Shown: in pieces, positions 31,519 to 39,946 of the stretch
How positions within the stretch are numbered: position 1 is the first letter of the stretch
Layout of the letters: every line of letters begins with the position of its first letter
The notes under the pieces: generated by a model
The model's input: the letters and a program-made list of their open reading frames with translations, nothing else
What the model was told of the DNA's origin: nothing
Databases searched by the model: none
Source of the DNA: Hydrogenophilales bacterium
Lineage (GTDB): Bacteria > Pseudomonadota > Gammaproteobacteria > Burkholderiales > Thiobacillaceae
Direction of reading: 5' to 3'
NCBI GenBank assembly: GCA_016195805.1
Contig: JACPYT010000002.1
Coordinates: 124,001-188,000, forward strand
Length of the DNA stretch: 64,000 nt
Program-made: the position numbers and the translations under genes

Positions 31519-32676
31519 ATGAACCGACCCCGACCCGTCAGCGGATATTCCGCGGCGCAACTCATCGACCGGCTGGCGCAGGCGCGTGGCCGGCTGCGCG
31601 CGCTCATCGACCGCCTGCCCGCGGATGGCTGGCTGGGGCCACGCGCTGGCCATCTGAACCCGCCGCTGTGGGAGTATGGGCACATCGTCTGGTTCCAGGA
31701 ACGCTGGTGCCTGCGCGAACGGCCCGACGGCACCTGCGGCCCCAGCCTGCTGCGTGACGCCGACGCCCTTTACGATTCGTCGCATGTGCCACACGATAGT
31801 CGCTGGGACCTGCCGCTGCTGCAACCGGCGGCGGTCGACGACTACGCCGAAGCGGTCGCCGCCGCCATGGCAGACCGCTTGCATGGCGGCTTCGACAACG
31901 ATATCGCCTACTTCGCCGAACTGTGTCTCTATCACGAGCTGATGCACATCGAGGCATGGTGGATGGCGTTCCAGAACCTGGGCTATGCGCCGCCCGAGCT
32001 TGCTGACATCGCCGTTCCCCAGTCTGCACAACGCCTGACGCTCCTTGGTGGCGAGGTGGAACTCGGCAGCGGATCCGATGCGGGCTTCATCTTCGACAAT
32101 GAAAAATGGCGCCACACGGTGCCGGTTTCCGCGTTCGACATCGACGCGAGCCCGGTGTCGGAGGCGGCCTTCGCCGAATTCGTCGATGCGGGCGGCTACC
32201 AGCGCAAGGCGGCGTGGTCGGAAGCCGGCTGGGCCTGGCGCACGGCCAGCGAAGCCGGCCACCCGCTGTACTGGCGTCAGGAAAAGGGCGGTTGGCAGGC
32301 GCGCCGCTTCGATCGCTGGCTACCCTTGCGTGCGGATGTCCCCATGCTGCACGTGAACCGTTACGAGGCCGAGGCCTGTGCGGCGTGGCTGGGCCGGCGC
32401 CTGCCCACGGCTGCGCAGTGGCGGTGCGCGACGACGCAGCAGGCGTTCGACTGGGGCGGTGCGTGGGAGTGGCTGCGCGATCCGTTCGCGCCGTATCCGG
32501 GCTTTGCGCCCGATCCCTACCGCGACTATTCGCAGCCCTGGTTCCACACGCATGGGGAATTGCGCGGCGGCGGGCCGGTGACCGATGGGTCGCTGAAATA
32601 CCCCGGTTTCCGCAATTTCTACTTGCCCGAGCGGCGCGATCCCTTCGCCGGTTTTCGTACCGCGAGCGCGGATTGA
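31519..32676 (+). CDS. senA: SenA-like non-heme iron enzyme (selenoneine synthase / EgtB family)
   Basis: A 385-residue protein with an N-terminal DinB-like helical domain and a C-terminal FGE-sulfatase domain, the EgtB/SenA fold. Iron ligands are His55 (WEYGHIVWFQE) and His139/His143 (YHELMHIEAW). The C-terminus ends FRNFYLPERRDPFAGFRTA as in the family. The text around LNPPLWEYGHIVWFQERW and DSSHVPHDSRWDLPL is closer to what I recall of SenA, which makes the C-Se bond of selenoneine, than to mycobacterial EgtB. The neighbours selD (SenC role) and egtD support SenA; the glycosyltransferase SenB is missing from the window. The alternative is a sulfur-using EgtB for ergothioneine. It converges with moaA, 7 bp apart. 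Confidence 0.75.
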   Translation: MNRPRPVSGYSAAQLIDRLAQARGRLRALIDRLPADGWLGPRAGHLNPPLWEYGHIVWFQERWCLRERPDGTCGPSLLRDADALYDSSHVPHDSRWDLPLLQPAAVDDYAEAVAAAMADRLHGGFDNDIAYFAELCLYHELMHIEAWWMAFQNLGYAPPELADIAVPQSAQRLTLLGGEVELGSGSDAGFIFDNEKWRHTVPVSAFDIDASPVSEAAFAEFVDAGGYQRKAAWSEAGWAWRTASEAGHPLYWRQEKGGWQARRFDRWLPLRADVPMLHVNRYEAEACAAWLGRRLPTAAQWRCATTQQAFDWGGAWEWLRDPFAPYPGFAPDPYRDYSQPWFHTHGELRGGGPVTDGSLKYPGFRNFYLPERRDPFAGFRTASAD

Positions 32677-32683
32677 GACGGCT

Positions 32684-33685
32684 TCAGCCGCCGGTCATCG
32701 ACATGAAGCGCAGGATCTTCGCCGGTGCTTCGCGGAATTCGTGGCGTTCCGGCTTGAGGTTGATCGCGTCGAGAATCGCGGCGTCGAGTTCGGTGTCCGA
32801 ACAGCCGCCGCGCAGCAGCGGGCGGAATTCGAATTTCTCCTCCTGCCCCAGGCACATGTAGGCGGTGCCGTCGACGGCGATGCGGATGCGGTTGCAGGTC
32901 TCGCAGAAATGCTGCGAGATGGGCGTGATGAAACCGACGTTGAAGCGGCCGTCCGGCGTGCCGAGATAGCGTGCGGGGCCAGCGCCGGGCAGGGTGGTTT
33001 CGATCAGGTCGAACTGTGCGCGCAGGCGTTCCTTCACCGGCTGCAGATCGAGGTATTCGGCGTTGCGGCCAGTGGCGCCCATCGGCATCGCCTCGATCAG
33101 CCGCAGCACGAAGCCGCGCTGCATGCAGAAGGCGACCATTTCGTCGATTTCGTCGTCGTTGGTGCCGGCGAGCGCCACCATGTTGAGCTTGATCGGCGCG
33201 AAGCCCGCATCCTGCGCGGCGGCGAGGCCGGCCATCACTTTGGCCAACACATCGCGGCCGTTGATCTTTTCCACGCGTGCCTGCTGCAGCGAGTCGAGGC
33301 TGACGTTGAGCCGCGTCACCCCGGCGGCCTTCAGCGTCTGCGCGTGGCGGTCGAGCTGGGTGGCATTGGTGGACAGCGACAGGTCCTCGATTCCGGGCAG
33401 GGCGGCAATGCGCCCGGCAAGTCCGGCGATGTCGCGCCGCAGCAGCGGCTCGCCGCCGGTCAGGCGGATGCGGCGCACCCCCAGCCGCGCAAACGCGCCG
33501 ACCAGGCGTTCGATCTCGTCGAAGTCGAGCCAGTGCGCGGGCTCCTCGAAGCCCTTGAAGCCTTCCGGCATGCAGTAGCTGCAGCGCAGGTCGCAACGGT
33601 CCGTCACCGACAGCCGAACGTAGTCGATGCGGCGGCCGAACTGGTCGACGAGGCCGGGCTGGTCGGGTGGAACGGCTGCGTTCAT
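32684..33685 (-). CDS. moaA: GTP 3',8-cyclase MoaA
   Basis: A 333-residue radical SAM enzyme that starts molybdenum-cofactor synthesis by rearranging GTP. The N-terminal cluster motif is Cys31-x3-Cys35-x2-Cys38 (DRCDLRCSYC), the second C-terminal cluster uses HFCETCNRIR and MCLG, and the chain ends in Gly-Gly, needed for activity. TGGEPLLRRD is the SAM-contact motif. It is transcribed away from mobB-moeA-moaD-moaE; a ModE-box-like palindrome lies 20 bp upstream of its start. Confidence 0.97.
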   Translation of the reverse strand: MNAAVPPDQPGLVDQFGRRIDYVRLSVTDRCDLRCSYCMPEGFKGFEEPAHWLDFDEIERLVGAFARLGVRRIRLTGGEPLLRRDIAGLAGRIAALPGIEDLSLSTNATQLDRHAQTLKAAGVTRLNVSLDSLQQARVEKINGRDVLAKVMAGLAAAQDAGFAPIKLNMVALAGTNDDEIDEMVAFCMQRGFVLRLIEAMPMGATGRNAEYLDLQPVKERLRAQFDLIETTLPGAGPARYLGTPDGRFNVGFITPISQHFCETCNRIRIAVDGTAYMCLGQEEKFEFRPLLRGGCSDTELDAAILDAINLKPERHEFREAPAKILRFMSMTGG

Positions 33686-33704
33686 GGAGGCGCTTGGCAG
33701 GAAC

Positions 33705-33730
33705 GGGTTATATATGAAAAAATATAACCC
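33705..33730. promoter_or_regulatory. ModE-box-like operator between moaA and mobB
   Basis: GGGTTATAT (33705-33713) and ATATAACCC (33722-33730) form a perfect 9-bp inverted repeat with an 8-bp spacer. The 8+8+8 spacing of GGTTATAT-N8-ATATAACC matches what I recall of the E. coli ModE operator (CGTTATAT-N8-xxATAACG). It lies 20 bp from the moaA start and 40 bp from the mobB start, placed to control both divergent units in response to molybdate. Confidence 0.65.
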
Positions 33731-33770
33731 TATTCAGTCGGATAGGCAATGTACGCATGAAAGTGCCACC

Positions 33771-34271
33771 ATGAAAATTTTTGGCATCGCAGGCTACAGC
33801 GGCAGCGGCAAGACCACGCTGATCGAGCGCGTGCTGCCGCTGCTGGCCGCGCGCGGCCTGAAGGTGACGGTGATCAAGCATACCCACCACGACTTCGACA
33901 TCGACCGGCCCGGCAAGGACAGCTGGCGCGCGCGGGCGGCAGGCGCGGCCGCCGTGCTGCTGGCCTCCGACCACCGCACCGCGGTGCTGACCGAGCATCG
34001 CGGCATGCCGCCGCGGCTCGACGATCTGCTGGCCAGGCTGCCACCGTGCGACCTGGTGCTGGTTGAAGGTTACAAGCGCGAGGCCATTCCCAAGCTGGAA
34101 GTGCACCGAGCAGAAACCGCCAGGCCCTGGCTGTTTCCCGGCGACCCGAATATTCTGGCGGTGGCGTCCGATGTCGCACCACCCGATGATTTCTCCCGCA
34201 TCGACATCGATGCCGTTCAACAACTTGCCGACTTCATCCTGACCCATGCTCTCAGCCAGCCAACTGCTTGA
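33771..34271 (+). CDS. mobB: Molybdopterin-guanine dinucleotide biosynthesis protein MobB
   Basis: A 166-residue P-loop GTPase that helps nucleotide attachment to molybdopterin. Walker A GYSGSGKTT is at residues 8-16, followed by VTVIKHTHHDFDIDRPGKDSWRAR and LVLVEGYKREAIPKLEVHR, both family hallmarks. I chose ATG 33771; the longer open frame crosses the operator palindrome and the moaA start. It overlaps moeA by 26 bp. MobA is not in the window. Confidence 0.94.
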   Translation: MKIFGIAGYSGSGKTTLIERVLPLLAARGLKVTVIKHTHHDFDIDRPGKDSWRARAAGAAAVLLASDHRTAVLTEHRGMPPRLDDLLARLPPCDLVLVEGYKREAIPKLEVHRAETARPWLFPGDPNILAVASDVAPPDDFSRIDIDAVQQLADFILTHALSQPTA

Positions 34272-35439
34272 TGCCCTGCTCGAACGCGCGCGCAGCGTGA
34301 CCGCCACCGAAACCGTCGCGGTGACCACCGCGCTCGGACGCGTGCTCGCCGTGCCGCAAACCTCTGCGATCACCGTGCCGCCGCTCGACAACAGCGCGAT
34401 GGACGGCTACGCCGTGCGCGTCGCCGACGTAGCAGCGGCCGGCATGAAATTGCCGGTGTCGCAGCGCATCCTGGCCGGCACGGTCGGCCAGTCCTTGCGG
34501 CCCGCTACCGCCGCGCGTATCTTCACCGGCGCGCCGGTGCCGCCGGGCGCCGATGCCGTGCTGATGCAGGAATACTGCTACGCCGAGGGTGACGATGTCG
34601 TCATCAACGCGCTGCCGCGGCCGGGCGAGAATATCCGCCGCGCCGGCGAGGACATCGAGGCCGGCGCGCAGGTGCTCGCCGCCGGCACCCGCATCGGCGC
34701 CGCCGAGATGGGACTCGCCGCTTCGGTCGGGCTGGCCGAATTGCCGGTGTTCCGGCGGCTGAAGGTCGCATGCTTCTTCACCGGAGACGAATTGGTGACG
34801 CCGGGTGTCCCCCTTGCGCCTGGCCAGATCTACAACTCCAACCGCTATACACTGGCCGGCCTGATAAGCAGCCTCGGCTGTGAACTGGTCGACCTCGGCA
34901 TCGTGCCCGACACGCTGGAAGCGACAGAGGCCGCGCTGGCGCGCGCGGCGCGCGAGGCCGACGTCGTCATCACCAGCGGCGGCGTCTCGGTGGGCGAGGC
35001 CGATTACGTGAAGGCCGCGGTCGAGAAGCTCGGCCGCATAGAGATGTGGAAAGTGGCGATGAAGCCCGGCAAGCCGCTGGTCTACGGACGCGTGAACGAT
35101 GCCGACTTCATCGGCCTGCCGGGCAACCCGGTGTCGGCCTTCGTCACCTTCTGCCTGTTCGTGCGGCCGTTCTTATTGAAGCGTATGGGCGCCGGCAATG
35201 TGCTGTATCGCGCATTCCCGGTCAAAGCGGATTTTGACTGGAGCAAACCCGGCGCACGCCGCGAATTCCTGCGCGCGCGCATTCAGAACACCGGCGGCGT
35301 GGCGATCTATCCCAACCAGAGCTCGGGTGTGCTGACCTCGTGCGCGTGGGCCGACGGTCTCGTCGATATCGAGATCGGCCAGACCGTTCGACCGGGCGAC
35401 TGGGTACGCTTCATTCCCTTTGCGGAGTTGCTGTCGTGA
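34246..35439 (+). CDS. moeA: Molybdopterin molybdenumtransferase MoeA
   Basis: A 397-residue enzyme inserting molybdate into adenylylated molybdopterin. Motifs PPLDNSAMDGYAVR, RIFTGAPVPPGADAV, CFFTGDELV, SNRYTLAGLI, SGGVSVGEADYVK and GLPGNPVSAFVTF are all present; length is normal. Its start lies within mobB and its stop overlaps moaD by 4 bp, so the mobB-moeA-moaD-moaE unit is translationally coupled. Confidence 0.97.
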   Translation: MLSASQLLDALLERARSVTATETVAVTTALGRVLAVPQTSAITVPPLDNSAMDGYAVRVADVAAAGMKLPVSQRILAGTVGQSLRPATAARIFTGAPVPPGADAVLMQEYCYAEGDDVVINALPRPGENIRRAGEDIEAGAQVLAAGTRIGAAEMGLAASVGLAELPVFRRLKVACFFTGDELVTPGVPLAPGQIYNSNRYTLAGLISSLGCELVDLGIVPDTLEATEAALARAAREADVVITSGGVSVGEADYVKAAVEKLGRIEMWKVAMKPGKPLVYGRVNDADFIGLPGNPVSAFVTFCLFVRPFLLKRMGAGNVLYRAFPVKADFDWSKPGARREFLRARIQNTGGVAIYPNQSSGVLTSCAWADGLVDIEIGQTVRPGDWVRFIPFAELLS

Positions 35440-35687
35440 AACTGCACGTGCTGTATTTCGCCCGCCTGCGCGAACGTTTTGGCGTGGCAGAGGAAACCCT
35501 GGATTTCACGGGCGCCACCGCTGCCGATCTGATTTCCCAGTTGCAGGCGCGCGGCGGCGTGTGGGCGGAGGAACTGGCGGCAGGCCGGGCGTTCCGAGTG
35601 GCGGTCAACCAGGACATCGTTGCGCTCGACGCGGCTGTGCCGGACCAAGCCGAAGTCGCGATCTTTCCGCCGGTCACCGGAGGCTGA
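35436..35687 (+). CDS. moaD: Molybdopterin synthase small subunit MoaD
   Basis: An 83-residue ubiquitin-fold sulfur carrier ending in the Gly-Gly tail (FPPVTGG) that is thiocarboxylated to supply sulfur to precursor Z. The start is GTG 35436, overlapping the moeA stop (GTGA), and gives the right N-terminus (KLHVLYFARLRERFG). moaE follows 2 bp downstream. Confidence 0.95.
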   Translation: MKLHVLYFARLRERFGVAEETLDFTGATAADLISQLQARGGVWAEELAAGRAFRVAVNQDIVALDAAVPDQAEVAIFPPVTGG

Positions 35688-35689
35688 GC

Positions 35690-36145
35690 ATGAAGATCCT
35701 GGTCCAGAGCGAAGCTTTCGATCTTGGTGCCGAGGTGGCGGCGTTGAGCCAAGGCCGTACCGACATTGGCGCGATTGCCAGCTTCGTCGGGCTGGCACGC
35801 GGCATGAATGATGGCAGCGGCGTGCAGGCGATGACGCTGGAACACTATCCGGGCATGACGGAAAAAGCGCTGGCCAGACTGGTAGAAGAAGCAAGGTCAC
35901 GCTGGACGCTGCTCGACGTGACGGTGATCCACCGCGTCGGCCGTCTGCTGCCGGGCGACTCGATCGTGCTGGTGGTGGTGGTCAGCCGCCATCGCGGCGA
36001 GGCGTTTGCCGCCTGCGAATACCTCATGGATGCCCTCAAAACCCGCGCGCCGTTCTGGAAGAAGGAAGAAACCCAGGAGGGCGAGCGCTGGGTCGAGGCG
36101 CGCGCCAGCGACGACGCGGCGGCGGCACGCTGGATCGAGCCTTGA
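35690..36145 (+). CDS. moaE: Molybdopterin synthase catalytic subunit MoaE
   Basis: A 151-residue catalytic partner of MoaD. Family motifs GAIASFVGLAR, LEHYPGMTEKAL, VTVIHRVGRLLPGDSIVLVVV, RHRGEAFAACEYLMDALKTRAPFWKKE with the active-site lysines are intact. I chose ATG 35690, two bases after moaD. It ends the cofactor operon; cytochrome b561 follows after 132 bp. Confidence 0.96.
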   Translation: MKILVQSEAFDLGAEVAALSQGRTDIGAIASFVGLARGMNDGSGVQAMTLEHYPGMTEKALARLVEEARSRWTLLDVTVIHRVGRLLPGDSIVLVVVVSRHRGEAFAACEYLMDALKTRAPFWKKEETQEGERWVEARASDDAAAARWIEP

Positions 36146-36277
36146 GGCGTCCCGGCAGACCGGCTGCGGGCATAATCACGCTGGCGCAGCAGGGTTCATC
36201 TACCTTGCAGATGCTGCCGGATGCCTGTCCCGGCGAAACACGAACACAATGGGAAACACTTTGAACCTGGAGAGAGC

Positions 36278-36817
36278 ATGACTTCCGCAATGCGTTATTC
36301 GACCCCCGCCATTGCGCTGCACTGGCTGGTGGCCCTGTTGATCTTCGTGGCGTTTCCGCTCGGTCTGTACATGGCCGATCTGCCCTTGTCGCCGCAGAAG
36401 CTCAAGCTCTTCAGTTATCACAAATGGATCGGTGTAACCGTGTTCATGCTGGCGGGGCTGCGCGTAGTATGGCGGCTGACGCACCAGCCGCCGGCGCTGC
36501 CCGACAACATGGCCGGCTGGCAGCGCCGCGCCAGCGCAGCCGTGCATGGCCTGCTGTATCTGCTGATTCTGGTGATCCCCGTGTCGGGCTGGCTGATGAG
36601 CTCTGCCGAGGGCGTCCAGACCGTGTGGTTCGGCGTGCTGCCCTTGCCCGATTTGATCGGCAAGGACAAGGCTCTGGGTGAAGTGCTTGGCGAGATACAC
36701 GAGACGCTGAACTACACGATGCTTGCCCTGGTCGTCCTGCATGTGGCCGGAGCCCTGCAGCATCATTTCATCGAACGTCAGCCGTTTTTGCAGCGCATGA
36801 GCTGGAGCAAGCGATAA
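36278..36817 (+). CDS. Cytochrome b561 (CybB family)
   Basis: A 179-residue membrane cytochrome with four hydrophobic helices and candidate heme-binding His residues in IALHWLVALL, YHKWIGV, AVHGLLYLL and LHVAGALQHHFI. The family passes electrons from quinol, for example to superoxide. ATG 36278 follows a clear GGAGAGAG site. A periplasmic YceI protein is encoded next in the same direction; b561 and YceI often pair, but here a 487-bp gap with its own promoter separates them. Confidence 0.92.
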   Translation: MTSAMRYSTPAIALHWLVALLIFVAFPLGLYMADLPLSPQKLKLFSYHKWIGVTVFMLAGLRVVWRLTHQPPALPDNMAGWQRRASAAVHGLLYLLILVIPVSGWLMSSAEGVQTVWFGVLPLPDLIGKDKALGEVLGEIHETLNYTMLALVVLHVAGALQHHFIERQPFLQRMSWSKR

Positions 36818-37304
36818 GGGGGACCGCAACGGTTTTCCCCTGTTGATCCAGGTGCGTGGCGCGGGCCACGCCATGCCTTTCTACCCTGTGCCGTGCCTCC
36901 GATGAGTTGCGGTATCCCGCCCCTTCCATAACCCCTTACAACTGCGTACCCACGTGCGTTCAGCACGTAGGGCGATGCCTACGTTCCCATTGCAGCGTCT
37001 CAATGTCCAGTCGAGCGTGTCTTGCCATTTTGTCCGCCACAAGCAAGCCGGATGCCTTCAGGTTCGTCGAAGCGTGTCAGCTTTCCGTCAGCTTGTGCCC
37101 CAGTCCTCGGCAGGGTCCGGACACTCGAAAAAAACCAAACAGTTGTTTTTATTGATTATTTTTTGTTGTTCTTGTGTGGCGGGCTGCGGGCACAAGCGTT
37201 GCAGCAAGTCCGAGGCTCCCTGGTGAATGCGACGGCCGGGAGGGTCGGGCGGCGTGGCCGCCAGACAAATGTATCCCGGTGTTCACCTTTACAAGGAGCA
37301 TCAG
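36818..37304 (+). other. 487-bp intergenic region before the YceI gene, no gene seen
   Basis: Holds no convincing ORF. Two dyads, ACGTGC-N5-GCACGT (36952-36968) and ACGTAGG-N6-CCTACGT (36965-36984), overlap each other. An AT-rich tract (about 37128-37172), including TTGATT whose complement AATCAA is the IHF core, precedes a sigma-54-like promoter at 37188-37203. This dyad, bend, -24/-12 order is the layout of an enhancer-driven sigma-54 promoter. Confidence 0.45.
37188..37203 (+). promoter_or_regulatory. Candidate sigma-54 promoter for the YceI gene
   Basis: GGGCACAAGCGTTGCA has the GG-N10-GC core (GG 37189-37190, GC 37201-37202) and differs from TGGCACG-N4-TTGCA at two positions. It would start transcription near 37214, about 90 bp before the ATG. 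Confidence 0.55.
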
Positions 37305-37907
37305 ATGAAACGTTTTGTCATGTTGACCGCGCTTGTTGTCTGTGCAGCGTCTGCCGAAGCTGCACCCGAGACCTATGTCATCGACAACAGCCGTACCACT
37401 TCGCAATTCAGCTATCGCTATCTGGGACTCTCGAACCAGACGCAGCGATTCGAAAAGATCAGCGGTACCGTGGTATTCGATCCCGCCACCCAGTCCGGAT
37501 CGGCCGACGTGACCATCGACGCCACTTCGGTCAACACCGGGCAGACCTTGCTGGATGCACAGATGCGGGCCGCGGATTTCTTCGATACCGCCAACTATCC
37601 CGTGATCACGTTCAAGTCCAGCAAGATGATTCTGAGCGGTGAACAATCGAGCTTGTCGGGCGAACTTACGATCAAGGGCGTGACCCGGCCGGTGACGCTC
37701 GCCGTGACCCACTTCCTGTGCATGCAGGAGCCTTCTTTGCAGGCGGAAACCTGTGGTGCCCAGGCGTCCGTTACGGTCAGGCGCTCGGATTTCAACATGG
37801 GCAAGTATCCCTTCCTCGTCAGCAACGACATCACGTTGAATCTTGCGTTCAAGGCGGTCAAGGCACAGTCTTACATGCAGGTGGCGAGTCGCGATTCTGG
37901 CCGGTAA
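37305..37907 (+). CDS. YceI family periplasmic lipid-binding protein
   Basis: A 200-residue secreted lipocalin-like protein. A signal peptide (residues 1-20, cleaved near AEA-APE) is followed by the YceI beta-barrel with YVIDNSRTTSQFSYRYLGLSNQTQRFEKISGTV, ADFFDTANYPVITFKSSK, LTIKGVTRPVTL and FNMGKYPFLVSNDITLNL. The family binds isoprenoid quinones or fatty amides. ATG 37305 has a good AAGGAG site. The cytochrome b561 gene upstream supports a periplasmic quinone-linked role, and the promoter suggests sigma-54 control. Confidence 0.94.
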   Translation: MKRFVMLTALVVCAASAEAAPETYVIDNSRTTSQFSYRYLGLSNQTQRFEKISGTVVFDPATQSGSADVTIDATSVNTGQTLLDAQMRAADFFDTANYPVITFKSSKMILSGEQSSLSGELTIKGVTRPVTLAVTHFLCMQEPSLQAETCGAQASVTVRRSDFNMGKYPFLVSNDITLNLAFKAVKAQSYMQVASRDSGR

Positions 37908-37945
37908 AAGGGCTAAAATGGCGTTTTGCCGGTCGAAACGCCTCC

Positions 37946-39889
37946 GTGGAATCCCATCAACTCGAACTGCTCGCGCCCGCGCGCGATGCCGACATCGGCA
38001 TCGAAGCCGTCAACCACGGCGCCGATGCGGTGTATATCGGCGGGCCGTCGTTCGGCGCGCGTGCGGCGGCGTCCAACGAGATAGCCGACATCGCGCGGCT
38101 GACGGCGTATGCGCATCGTTTCAATGCGCGCGTGTTCGTCACCCTCAACACCATCCTTGCCGACGACGAGCTGGAACCGGCGCGCCGGCAGATCCATCAG
38201 CTCTACGAGGCCGGGGTCGACGCGCTGATCATCCAGGACATGGGGCTGCTGGAACTCGACCTGCCGCCGATCCAGCTGCACGCCAGCACCCAGACCGACA
38301 TCCGCACGCCGGACAAGGCGCGCTTCCTGCAGGACGTGGGGCTGAGTCAAATCGTGCTGGCGCGCGAGCTCGATCTGAAACAGATCGCCGCAATCCGCGC
38401 TGCCCTGCGGCCCGATACCACGCTGGAATTCTTCGTCCATGGCGCGTTGTGCGTCGCCTACAGCGGCCAGTGCTACATCAGCCACGCTCACACCGGTCGC
38501 AGCGCCAATCGCGGCGACTGCTCGCAGGCCTGCCGCCTGCCGTACCAGGTCACCGACATGGAGGGGCGCATCGTTGCGCACGACAAGCACGTGCTGTCGA
38601 TGAAGGACAACAACCAGAGCGACAACCTCGATGCGCTGATCGACGTCGGCATCCGCAGTTTCAAGATCGAGGGCCGCTACAAGGACATGGGCTACGTGAA
38701 GAACATCACCGCCCATTACCGCACGCTGCTCGACCAGATCATCGAACGCCGCCCGGAATTCGCACGGGCGTCCTCAGGACGCACCACGTTCAACTTCACG
38801 CCCGACCCCAACCAGAACTTCAACCGCGGGTTCACCGACTACTTCGTCGGCGGCCGCCAGGCCGACATCGGCGCGTTCGATACGCCGAAGAACCCCGGCC
38901 TGCCGATCGGCCACGTGACGAAGCTCGGCGACAAGTGGGTGCAACTGGAAACCGACGACCCTGCCACGGTGCTCAACAATGGCGACGGCCTCTGCTACTA
39001 CACCTTGCAGAAGGACCTGGCCGGCCTCGCGATCAACCGGGCAGAGAGGATGGGCGAGGGTGTGTGGCGCGTGTTTCCGAAGGATCCGCTGGCGAGCTTC
39101 AAGGACTTGCGAGCGGGCACGCTGGTCAACCGCAATCGGGACATGAACTGGATGCGCATGCTGGACAAGCCATCCAGCGAACGCCGCATCGGCGTGTGGC
39201 TGAGGCTGGCTGAAACCCCAGAGGGATTTTCACTGACGCTGACGGACGAAGACGGCCACAGCGCAACGGTGAATGCCGTGCACGCCAAGGAGCCGGCCAG
39301 GGAGGCCGCCAAAGCCGAGGCTACCTTGCGCGAGCATCTGGGTAAATTCGGGGCCACGCACTTTGCCCCGATGGGTATCGCGCTGGAGCTGGCACAAGTC
39401 TGGTTCATCCCGGCATCCTTCCTCAATGCCCTGCGCCGCGATGCGGTGGCCGCACTGGACGCCGCCCGATCAGTGGCGTATCGGCGCCCGTCACGCGCGC
39501 AGGCAGTCGAGCCGCCGGCGATTTACCCCGAGGATGCGCTGAGCTATCTGGCCAACGTCTACAACCACAAGGCGCGTGATTTCTACGCGAAACACGGCGT
39601 CAAGGTCATCGCGGCCGCGTACGAAAGCCACGAGGAGACTGGCGAAGTCTCGCTGATGATCACCAAGCACTGCGTGCGCTATTCGCTCTCCCTGTGTCCC
39701 AAGCAGGCCAAGGGCGTCACCGGCGTGCAGGGCACGGTGCGCGCCGCCCCGCTGACGCTGATCAACGGCAGCGAGAAACTCACCCTGCGTTTCGATTGCA
39801 AGCCGTGCGAAATGCACGTGGTAGGGAAACTGAAGCCGGCAGTCGCAAAAAGCAGCGCGCCGATGACGTTCTACAAGACGCGGCCCTGA
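37946..39889 (+). CDS. rlhA: 23S rRNA 5-hydroxycytidine-forming U32 peptidase family protein
   Basis: A 647-residue RlhA (YdcP) protein, which with prephenate-derived metabolites and iron hydroxylates C2501 of 23S rRNA. The sequence follows E. coli YdcP closely: LELLAPARDADIGIEAVNHGADAVYIGGPSFGAR, FFVHGALCVAYSGQCYISHA, GDCSQACRLPY, SFKIEGRYKDMGYVKNITAHYR, and C-terminal KHCVRYSLSLCPKQ and FDCKPCEMHV. The Cys set (GQCYIS, DCSQAC, plus late Cys) fits an iron-sulfur centre. I chose GTG 37946; the longer frame runs through the YceI gene out of phase. It converges with the DUF599 gene. Confidence 0.93.
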   Translation: MESHQLELLAPARDADIGIEAVNHGADAVYIGGPSFGARAAASNEIADIARLTAYAHRFNARVFVTLNTILADDELEPARRQIHQLYEAGVDALIIQDMGLLELDLPPIQLHASTQTDIRTPDKARFLQDVGLSQIVLARELDLKQIAAIRAALRPDTTLEFFVHGALCVAYSGQCYISHAHTGRSANRGDCSQACRLPYQVTDMEGRIVAHDKHVLSMKDNNQSDNLDALIDVGIRSFKIEGRYKDMGYVKNITAHYRTLLDQIIERRPEFARASSGRTTFNFTPDPNQNFNRGFTDYFVGGRQADIGAFDTPKNPGLPIGHVTKLGDKWVQLETDDPATVLNNGDGLCYYTLQKDLAGLAINRAERMGEGVWRVFPKDPLASFKDLRAGTLVNRNRDMNWMRMLDKPSSERRIGVWLRLAETPEGFSLTLTDEDGHSATVNAVHAKEPAREAAKAEATLREHLGKFGATHFAPMGIALELAQVWFIPASFLNALRRDAVAALDAARSVAYRRPSRAQAVEPPAIYPEDALSYLANVYNHKARDFYAKHGVKVIAAAYESHEETGEVSLMITKHCVRYSLSLCPKQAKGVTGVQGTVRAAPLTLINGSEKLTLRFDCKPCEMHVVGKLKPAVAKSSAPMTFYKTRP

Positions 39890-39946
39890 ACGGTCCTTCG
39901 AACGGGGCGGGCAGGCGATTCGATGAACCGGCCTGCCGCTCAGGCT

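Noticed and set aside
33686-33770. Moco riboswitch upstream of moaA
   Set aside because: Only 85 bp separate moaA and mobB, too short for that RNA; the palindrome fits a protein operator better.
37718-37945. N-terminal extension of RlhA into the YceI gene
   Set aside because: Out-of-phase shadow of YceI; GTG 37946 gives the known RlhA N-terminus.
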